A DNA stretch of 64,000 nt, taken from Latrodectus hesperus (Eukaryota > Arthropoda > Arachnida > Araneae > Theridiidae). The stretch is taken from NCBI GenBank assembly GCA_037975125.1, contig JAJQOW010000014.1, positions 22,951,914-23,015,913 of the forward strand, written 5' to 3'. The notes beneath the pieces were generated by a model. That model was not told the DNA's origin and ran no database searches. It saw only the letters and a program-made list of their open reading frames with translations. The translations under genes and the position numbers were made by a program. The stretch's first letter is position 1. Every line of letters starts with the position of its first letter. Below are positions 57,103-64,000 of the stretch, piece after piece.

Positions 57103-57215
57103 GGCCGCGGTGGCCTGGTTGGTAAGGCTGCTGTTCTCATTATCGGAAGGTAGTGAGTTCGAATCCTGGCCTAACCGAGGCTCGCTAAAGGTGGCTGGCT
57201 GGGCCCCAATGCGAA
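57103..57215 (+). mobile_element. SINE F, 5' part only
   Basis: Clean tRNA-like head GGCCGCGGTGGCCTGGTTGG and B box GAGTTCGAATCC, then AGGTGGCTGGCTGGGCC. It stops at about 57215, so the body and tail are missing. Confidence 0.8.
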
Positions 57216-57730
57216 AAGTTTACGATTTTCTAATGAAAATCTTTATCCAAGTTTCGCAAACTTTTAAAATAAAAAGAGGATAAAAGAAAGTTCGTATCTC
57301 ACAGGGGTGTCCAAACAGTGAACTGCAGTGTCTTATGTCACGTTGAGCTGTGTTGAGATAATTTGACGCCGCTTAGTAAACAGAACAGTGGCCTAAGGCC
57401 GTTTTAATGTCCATTTTTATATTGCCTTTCGGGGGAATTTCAGAGTGTGTCGTGAGGAGGAAAACCCCTAGCAGCAACCTCGACTGCCGTGCACCATGGG
57501 TGAGACACCTTTAATACAGATGCAATCTTGCAGTTCGTTAAATGTCAAGGTCGTTCATGGAGGAAATAGTTCACACAGAAATTTATGATGTCTAAAAATT
57601 ATGTGTCACTTTTGAAGATAGGAATAGGAAGTAAAGCAAAATATTCATCGCGCGAACTGCTATGTTTGCTTTCATTATTGCTTTAATTTTTTTGTTTATT
57701 AAAAGCTAAACATATTATATTAAGAAATGT
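57216..57730. other. unique sequence, nothing recognised
   Basis: Mixed composition to 57500, then A+T-rich. Confidence 0.4.
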
Positions 57731-57742
57731 ATTCACCAAATA

Positions 57743-58021
57743 GAAGCCCGGTGGCTTAGTGGTAGCGTTTCACGCTCCCATGACACAGGTCCGAGGTTCG
57801 ATCCTCGGGCTGGGCAAGGTTGACTCAGCCTTTCATCCCCTCAGTGGGTCGATTAACTGAGTACCAAGCATGCTTGGGAACTAAACACTGGGAATCTTAC
57901 GTTAGGCTGACCACCTAACTAAGACATATGCTTCGCACCCCAGGGCCCTCGGTCATGAAAACAGTTATGGGCACTGTAGGCCTTGGCCCACATGGGCTGT
58001 CGTGCCATGGAGTTTAGTTTA
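57743..58021 (+). mobile_element. SINE A (tRNA-derived, RTE tail), complete
   Basis: An exact 12-bp duplication, ATTCACCAAATA, lies at 57731-57742 and 58022-58033. The head folds like a tRNA: 5' GCCCGGT pairs with 3' GCTGGGC, T stem CCGAG/CTCGG, A box TGGCTTAGTGG, B box GGTTCGATCCT. The body has ACCAAGCATGCTTGGGAACT. The tail GGCCCACATGGGCTGTCGTG matches the 3' terminus of the RTE LINEs. Confidence 0.93.
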
Positions 58022-58033
58022 ATTCACCAAATA

Positions 58034-59324
58034 CGCCGACAACTTAACCTTTCATAAAGCCGTAGGATATATACTTCCCACCAACTTCACTTTTTAAACG
58101 TTAGTCGTTTTCAGGATTTTCAATTCGTAAACGCAAAGAACAACTTGTTGGTTTCCCGTGCAGAAAGAAAACAATTCCGAATGACGGACGATTGACTAAA
58201 GTTGGTAACCATAAGCCAACTTCGCAAAAAAAAAAAAAAACATGTAGACATCACCGTTTCTTCTCTACTAAAGACATATGAGGAGAGAATATGGTGACGT
58301 CCAGAATCATTTCACTCTTTAAAACACTCTAGAGAGATAACCTCGTTTCCGAATCTATTTGGTATCAAACGATAGTAAAGGCAACACAACTTTCAAGTCG
58401 TTTGCAAATCATAAGAAATATGAACTGAAGTCATAGAAAGAATGCGTAAAGGCATCCTTTCAAATAAAGAAAACTTAACGAAGGGGTCAAATAACTAGAT
58501 AATGCATAAACTTAACGAAGGTCAAATAACTAGATAATGCATAACTAGATCATTTTGAAATCGCTAAACGCAATGGATATATTGATTCCTGAGCTGATGA
58601 GTCCATCCTTCGCCGAGTTCATTCAACTTTAGGCGTTGCTTATTCATCATCGGCTACTTGTTTATTTCTGAAATGAAATCCCTTCCGAGAAATGGAACGG
58701 AACCTGGGGAGAGTCACTTTCTCTCCCCCCACATCAGCCTTTATCTCTGCGGAACAATTAAAACAAGTTTCGATCTCGAAAAGTTTTCTTTGGCTGGGGG
58801 AAGGGAAAACTTCTTGTCTTGGGAAACAGTTGTTAATTGGAGGCAGGTAAAGGATTGCTGCTCATTTTCCAATCATCTGAGTCAGAGGAAGTCAATAAAA
58901 TGTATTCTAAATGGATCGCTTCGTCAGACCTTTTTTTTTTAATCCTAGCTTCTGCTTAGGTCGAGGCTGTTGAAAGTAAAAGCATATATTTACAATCTCA
59001 CTCCTTGTTCATGGAAAATTTAAATATTCCAAACAGAACGATACTTAGTGTAATACGGCTGTATTCTTTCTCTTTCGTTGGCGGAACTAGCTTTGTTTGT
59101 TTGAGAATCTTGATAAAAATTCAATCTAGAATCCTTGCAAAGATTTTTCTTAAAAATATATTAATGATTTTAAGAAATGCCCCCACAAGAAAGATGTAAG
59201 AAAAACAAGGTTGAGATCTGGGGACACTGTTGTCAGTGGTTTTCAAGTCATTGTTGCCCTTCCCTGTTTCTCCATCGATTAGAAAAAAATATATAAACAC
59301 TGCAAATCCTGCACTCTTTCAAAA
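58034..59324. other. spacer with short tandem duplication and mixed block
   Basis: AACTTAACGAAGG..GGTCAAATAACTAGATAATG is repeated at 58477-58550. The block 58640-58930 is more balanced, with the frame 58658-58942 and no domain recognised. Confidence 0.35.
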
Positions 59325-59326
59325 AT

Positions 59327-59545
59327 AAAGCATCATTCGCCGCGGTCAGTGATTGGGAGGCTGACCATATTCTCCAATACCAGACTGATGCATCTGGTAG
59401 GTTGGGGACGAATCCACGTTCATATGTGACCTCTAAAATCCTTCCATTGGTGTGGCGTGGATGTGGAGTTGGAGGGTGTCAGCTCAGGTGTGACCTCTTC
59501 ACCTAATGGTGGTTCGAATTTCAAGGCACTTGGTGATGGACGATT
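59327..59545 (+). mobile_element. SINE G (5S-derived), truncated, host of a SINE D insertion
   Basis: Retains the 5S box C region (GCCGCGGTCAGTGATTGGGA, GGCTGACC) and the body (TGGTGTGGCGTGGATGTGGA, GTCAGCTCAGGTGTGACCTC). Cut at GGTGATGGACGA by SINE D. Confidence 0.75.
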
Positions 59546-59767
59546 TATTTATTTATTACATTACATATATTTAGACTTGTATGCTTGATTCTTGAGATCC
59601 GCTTGTAAGTCTTCGTCGATAATAGGACAAATAGCACAATGACAGATGTACAAACACAGAAGAATAACGAAGAAAACACCCAGGGCCACGGTGGGAATCG
59701 AACCCACACTCCTACGGTCTCAAGCGATTAGCGGAGTGATACTTTGACCACTCAGCCATGGAGCGCC
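59544..59767 (-). mobile_element. SINE D (class II tRNA-derived), complete, nested in SINE G
   Basis: An exact 12-bp duplication, GGTGATGGACGA, lies at 59532-59543 and 59768-59779. Minus-strand head GGCGCTCCATGGCTGAGTGG with B box GGGTTCGATTCCCACCGTGG; 3' (AAAT)n at 59544. Very similar to 22531-22757. Confidence 0.93.
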
Positions 59768-59914
59768 GGTGATGGACGAGTGTTCGAAATCCGTTAACCT
59801 TTAAATACATCCCGGGGCTCGCCTGTTCCATTAGGCAGGCCGCAAATTCGGTAGACAATCCGATTAAGACGCCGTCTTATAGTAGACAAATGCGATCACC
59901 TTGATGTCTTAGTG

Positions 59915-60121
59915 TGACGTAGCTAAAACGTTGTATCTGACGTCATGGAATTTTAAACCAATGACAGCGCCGCTGTCTTGCAGAAAGTTGCCAGATATTT
60001 CGAACCTGCATGAAATCAAGAATCGTCTCACGCTCCATCCCTTTTCTGACGTAACTAAGACATCAGTGACGTCATTTGGTCTGATGCGATTCTCGCGAGA
60101 TGCCCAGCTTGCCTCGCGAGA
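59915..60121. promoter_or_regulatory. CRE-like and TCTCGCGAGA motif cluster, candidate promoter/enhancer
   Basis: TGACGTAG at 59915, TGACGTCA at 59938-59945, TGACGTAA at 60047-60054, TGACGTCA at 60067-60074, the palindrome TCTCGCGAGA at 60091-60100 and CTCGCGAGA at 60113-60121. TGACGTCA is the CREB/ATF site; TCTCGCGAGA is a known TATA-less promoter palindrome in animals. Two full CREs and two such palindromes within ~180 bp of otherwise A+T-rich DNA is notable. The overlapping frame 59931-60329 has no recognised domain and runs into a SINE-like repeat, so I do not call it a gene. Confidence 0.4.
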
Positions 60122-60233
60122 CAAGTCTCATGCGATCATCTACGAATTTGCGGACTGCCTTATGCATGTATGCTTCGTGTCTATTATAGATTACATACTA
60201 GACAACTTAAGTTCAGGACTGGCTTACCAAAGT

Positions 60234-60415
60234 TGGATTGCCCAATGGCCTAGTGTGTGCTCTCCCTTTCGGTGCAACACTTCGTTTATTCAAATCCCAC
60301 CTCGAGTTTGGATATATGTAGTGGTTTAATGTCCACGTGAAACTGTAAGTTCCGGTCCAATTAGCCCTTGTGAGCAAAAGATGAACTTTGAATAACAAAG
60401 AAACAAACTAAAACT
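60234..60415 (+). mobile_element. possible tRNA-derived repeat (single copy)
   Basis: TGCCCAATGGCCTAGTGTGT resembles an A box region and TATTCAAATCCCACC a decayed B box, followed by an unrelated body to about 60415. With no second copy in the window this is tentative. Confidence 0.35.
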
Positions 60416-60457
60416 AAGCCAATATTGAGTGAGGGCATAAAAGAGGATTTTCTAATG

Positions 60458-60734
60458 ATTGTTGTTGTCGTGTGCCGGCTAGGCTGGCATCATGGGGTGC
60501 GCTGCTCCACTTTTCCAACTGAACCATATTTGGCGTGGAGTCCAACTTCCTCAGTACACACATGCCATAGGAACTCGTTTATAGGGTAGGCAACTATTCA
60601 CAATCCATTCGTAAAAAGAAATGGACAAAAACAGGATAAACAGAAAGAGAAAATACATCCATGCCTGAACTGGGATTCGAACCCAGGACCTTTCTATCCG
60701 CAGCCAGGCTTGTTAAGCACTAGGCAGGGTGGTG
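60458..60734 (-). mobile_element. SINE C (tRNA-derived), near full length
   Basis: Minus-strand copy: B box GGGTTCGAATCCCAG, body TATAAACGAGTTCCTATGGC, end GCCTAGCCGGCACACGACAA then (CAA)n at 60458. Flanks TAATGATTG / TTATGATTG suggest a duplication. Confidence 0.85.
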
Positions 60735-61190
60735 ACTTTTTTATGATTGGAATTATCTTATGCGAAATTACAAATTTTAATACATAGAATATTTTCATTA
60801 TGTTTGAAAACTTAATATAAAATTTGGTAATTCCCATTTGAAAATAACCAAACCTGAATTTTTACATCAACATTTGTGCAGCCAGAATATAAATAATTTT
60901 AAACCTGTAATATTTTGGCTAAGACAGGGAAAATCTTACACTGACCTTGGTATTTAGCCATGGCATATGATATTGTCTTAAAGAGACAGTTATTATGTAA
61001 ACCCGCACAACAACCAGTATGTTGCAGTTTATTCAACTATCTAAATTAAGCGTGACGGACTTTTTTTTAGCATTCGACCGGAGGGAGATTGAAGCAAAAT
61101 AACCTCAGGCGAAATTGTCTGTTTCTCAAATCTAAGAGAAAATTTACTTTCTCTGGAATTCAGTAATACGGGTTCTTAAGAATGTTTTTA
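60735..61190. other. A+T-rich unique sequence
   Basis: Nothing recognised. Confidence 0.4.
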
Positions 61191-61460
61191 CGAGTCCATT
61201 ACGAACACCCCTACATGTCGACTGGCATTCCATCGTTTAATGACCGGTCTGCTTTGGCGCGGTTCTGCAAATTAAGGACGCCAATTATGGCTGGCACAAG
61301 TGGGCGTGCGCCAAACCATGACAAATGCAATTGAGTTCATTCGATTTCGCGGAGTTTTTTTTCCCTCCCTCTCTTTAATTCCTTAAATACCATTTAGTTG
61401 GTGGGCATTGAGAGGGCATTAGCGCAGCTCTTAATTGCTCAACTCGCTGGAGTGAAACCG
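61190..61460. other. balanced, repeat-free block, candidate conserved non-coding element
   Basis: Includes CATCGTTTAATGACCGGTCT, GCCAATTATGGCTGGCAC and ACCATGACAAATGCAATTGA, with ATTA-type homeodomain cores. No frame of its own except 61398-61633, which overlap on both strands. Function inferred only from composition. Confidence 0.3.
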
Positions 61461-61854
61461 CGTGATTGGATGAAGTGTTCTAAAATACAATGGAACACGA
61501 ACTGGTGGATGCGTCTAATGATAACGACTGTTTGTTTTGATTCGTTGTCTTCTGTTGCCATTTTATCTTTTGTAAAAGAAGGCCTACTTAGATGAAGAGG
61601 ACACAGTTTTCTCCTAAAGCTGTACAAGGCCACTGAGCTTTACCACATGTGAACGAATATTTTTTTTGTTTTAATTTTCTGTAGATTCATCTTATTAAAT
61701 CCTGTTGTTAGATTACTTTTTGGACGTAATCCTAGGAGTACATTGACAACCATCCTATGTGGCATTTACAATTTCACCAAATGGTTGTTTCAGCAGCCTT
61801 TACAGTTTGAATTTTACGTTTGGTAAAAGGAAGTTTATTTAATCATCAGTCTTA

Positions 61855-62200
61855 ATGTTCTTGTTGTTACTTATGACACTTGGACAAGCCAAGCTCGCTA
61901 TGCCTTGGCAATGTGAATTTAAGTCAATAGGGAGCGTCTTTCTTTTTAATCAGAGCACCATGAAGGTGAAAGAACGTCTTTGCTCTTTTTTAAATCCTCC
62001 GATAGATGGCACCACAAGAAAATCCACTTCCTCAATTTTGACATTGATCTGAAGGGGGAGAAAATTTTCTCCAGACCATTGCACCCATGCTCAACGACCG
62101 ACCACAGGACTTTCGATTCCACAGATTTAACGAGCACGTATATCGCATGTACTAGGTGGGTCTTTGGCGGCATTGGGAATCGAACCCCGTCCTTCTAGAG
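61855..62200 (-). mobile_element. SINE H, lacking the 5' end of the tRNA-like head
   Basis: The tail starts at 61855 (TTCTTGTTGTTACTTATGAC). The body matches 52725-53112. It ends at ATCGAACCCCGTCCTTCTAG, just past the B box, next to SINE A. Confidence 0.85.
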
Positions 62201-62210
62201 TTGTAATAAT

Positions 62211-62525
62211 TTTTGGTGACGTAGTGGTAGCGCTTCACACTCCGAAGACAGAGGTCCGAGGTTCGATTCTCGAATTGGGCAAAGTTGACTTAACATCATC
62301 TCTTCAATGGATGGATAAACTGAATACCAAGCATGCTTGCGAATTAAACACAGGGGTTTTACGTTAGGCTAACCACCTAACTGGGACATATGCAACGTTA
62401 GGTTGACTTCTTTACTGGGACATATGATTCGCACCAAAAGGTCCTTCTGTCATGAAAATAGATATGGGCTCTGCAGGTCTGGTTCCCATATAGGCTGTCC
62501 CATATGTGTTCCCACTGGGAGCTTA
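62211..62525 (+). mobile_element. SINE A, diverged copy with internal duplication
   Basis: Head TGACGTAGTGGTAGCGCTTC, B box GGTTCGATTCTCG. The block ACGTTAGG..CTGGGACATATG is present twice (about 62360-62393 and 62394-62430). Tail has TGGTTCCCATATAGGCTGTC, more decayed than the other copies. Flanks AGTTGTAATAA / AATTGCAATAA may be an old duplication. Confidence 0.75.
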
Positions 62526-62707
62526 GTTTCTTTGGAATTGCAATAAAAAAAACAACGCAGAAATCTAAAAATTAGAGGTTGCTTTTGTGACATTCAATAA
62601 ACTACTCTCTCCTATATATTCGTTTTTAAGACTCACAAATAAAAATATGAAAGTTCTCATTTTGTTCTGATTTTTTAATATTGTCTCAATGGGATGGAAT
62701 TTTGGTA
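62526..62707. other. A+T-rich unique sequence between two SINE A copies
   Basis: No feature. The minus-strand frame 62565-62759 runs into the next SINE. Confidence 0.4.
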
Positions 62708-62722
62708 AATACGAATAATTAA

Positions 62723-62999
62723 AACTAAACTCCATGGCACGACAGCCCATGTGGGCCAAGGCCTACAGTGCCTATAACTGTTTTCATGACCAAGGGCCCT
62801 GGGGTGCGAAACATATGTCCCAGTTAGGGGGTCAGCCTAACGTAAGACGCCCAGTGTTTAGTTCCCAAGCATGCTTGGTACTCAGTTAATCGACCCACTG
62901 AAGGGTTGAAAGGCTGAGTTAACCTTGCCCAGCCCGAGGATCGAACCTCGGACCTGTGTCATGGGAGCGTGAAACGCTGCCACTAAGCCACCGGGCTTC
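62723..62999 (-). mobile_element. SINE A (tRNA-derived, RTE tail), complete
   Basis: An exact 15-bp duplication, AATACGAATAATTAA, lies at 62708-62722 and 63000-63014. Close to the 57743 copy: head GCCCGGTGGCTTAGTGGCAG, B box GGTTCGATCCTCGG, tail GGCCCACATGGGCTGTCGTG. Confidence 0.93.
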
Positions 63000-63014
63000 A
63001 ATACGAATAATTAA

Positions 63015-64000
63015 TGAATAAATAAGATTAACTAATAAGGCGATTCTTTGATGCCTCAACTGGTTATGTCTTGGTCTCGCCAAACTCTCTGCCATTATAA
63101 GTAAACGCTAAATGGTGAGATTGGAATTTGAAATTTTTTCGCTTCTTCACGCTGTATTAGTGGAAGTACAAATATACGTTGCACAAAGGTCAAATCCTAC
63201 CTCCACAATAGTCTCAATTTGAATCGCAAAATGTCTATAAGAAATGTATTACTTTCGACACAGCGTAGAGGGCCCCCTAACAGACGAAGGCCGATTTAGA
63301 CATTTTAGTGGCCACAAAGTAAATTGCCTTCGAGGAGGATTTTTCATTTATTGTAGGCCATAATATCGAGTCGCAAAGGAGGAAACCTTGAAAACTCTCA
63401 AGCATCCACCACGACAGATGTGCAACATCCCGTTTTCGACAGTGACTGGTGTTGAATCCAGGACCTCTTTCACACAATCTTTTAGCTTAATTATTTACTG
63501 CAAGTCAAGTTTTTAGGACAAGTCTTTAAGGTACTACTGCATTTCACTGGTGTAATCGATAAAGTTGTCACGTGATTCTGGACCACCCACTACAAGGAGC
63601 CCTGGGCCATAGGGTGGTTCAAGGCCAGAGATAGCTTTGATCTTACTGAGCTCATGTATTAGTGCATTAAACGTAAGTGAAAAGTTATTCTATTCCGTCA
63701 ATTACTTTAGTCCATTCGGTTTGCATGCTCTTAAATTTTTAAACCAGTATCTTGGGCATGAGTGTTTATTGAGAAGAAGAACGGAGTTGGTGAACCCCGC
63801 ATGGAAATTAAAATGTTATTCCATAATGCATTTTTACTTTATTGTTATTTTATAAATGAAAGAGGTCAAATATTTATCTCAAAAACAGCTTTCGACCCAT
63901 TGTAGAAATAAAAACATGGCAACACCCATGGCCTTAGGTAAAGGATTTTCATGGTTCGGAACACACCAATTTAATGGAATAGATGAGGAAAGTGTTCCAG
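63015..64000. other. spacer with a possible tRNA-like repeat at 63295-63500
   Basis: The minus strand near 63480-63420 reads AAGAGGTCCTGGATTCAACA, resembling a B box, with a body to about 63295 (frame 63277-63477). No second copy here. The remainder holds nothing recognised; the end of the window is unremarkable. Confidence 0.3.

Noticed and set aside
57743..57815. Functional tRNA gene
   Set aside because: The tRNA-like fold is the head of a SINE with a body, RTE-like tail and target duplication; the anticodon arm has a mismatch and an irregular loop.
59931..60329. 132-codon open frame as a gene
   Set aside because: No recognisable domain; the second half runs into a tRNA-like repeat, and the first half is better read as a motif-rich non-coding block.

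Overview
This window is eukaryotic, A+T-rich nuclear DNA, very probably from an arthropod and most likely a chelicerate such as a spider. No prokaryotic gene organisation is present: the longest open frames are short and isolated, and every frame with recognisable protein homology belongs to a non-LTR retrotransposon. The arthropod call rests on the styles of the RTE-like and I/Jockey-like C-termini and on the mix of tRNA-derived and 5S-derived SINEs. It is an inference without a database search. I could not identify a single host protein-coding gene, so the window is best read as intergenic DNA or a very long intron.

Layout. 0-10 kb: a complete 801-bp hAT-like element (349-1149), a tRNA-SINE interrupted by a deletion-derived LINE (1398-2237), a truncated LINE (3124-3689), a 5S-rRNA-derived SINE (4942-5335), a Mutator-like MITE (6499-6780), an exon-like tandem duplication (7231-7801) and an RTE remnant (9282-9570). 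10-22 kb: mostly A+T-rich sequence with hairpins, two adjacent minisatellites (14.5-14.9 kb), a second MITE copy with a 9-bp duplication (17204-17457) and a SINE cluster (18.5-19.9 kb). 22-34 kb: SINEs with clear target-site duplications, a ~115-bp satellite (26.1-27.8 kb), LINE and RTE insertions, a nested SINE group (32.1-32.9 kb) and a 31-bp minisatellite (32.9-33.4 kb). 34-45 kb: several degenerate arrays, a 113-bp array (38.6-39.1 kb), a LINE with an inverted 5' part (41.5-42.3 kb) and an RTE inserted in a degenerate ~50-bp array (43.5-44.8 kb). 45-64 kb: more SINEs of all families, RNase H LINE remnants (53.6-55.0 kb), an RTE end (56.4-56.9 kb), a CRE/TCTCGCGAGA motif cluster (59.9-60.1 kb) and two well-marked SINE A/D insertions.

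The unifying theme is a modular retroposon network. SINE A ends in the last codons and 3' terminus of the RTE elements. SINE C ends in the same 3' terminus as the RNase H LINE at 41.5 kb. The 5S-headed SINE G and tRNA-headed SINE H share a ~135-bp tail whose extreme 3' end resembles the LINE at 54.9 kb. SINE F exists with two different tails. The natural reading is that each SINE borrows the reverse transcriptase of the LINE whose tail it carries. Between the elements lie blocks of more balanced base composition without repeats, which may be conserved regulatory DNA.
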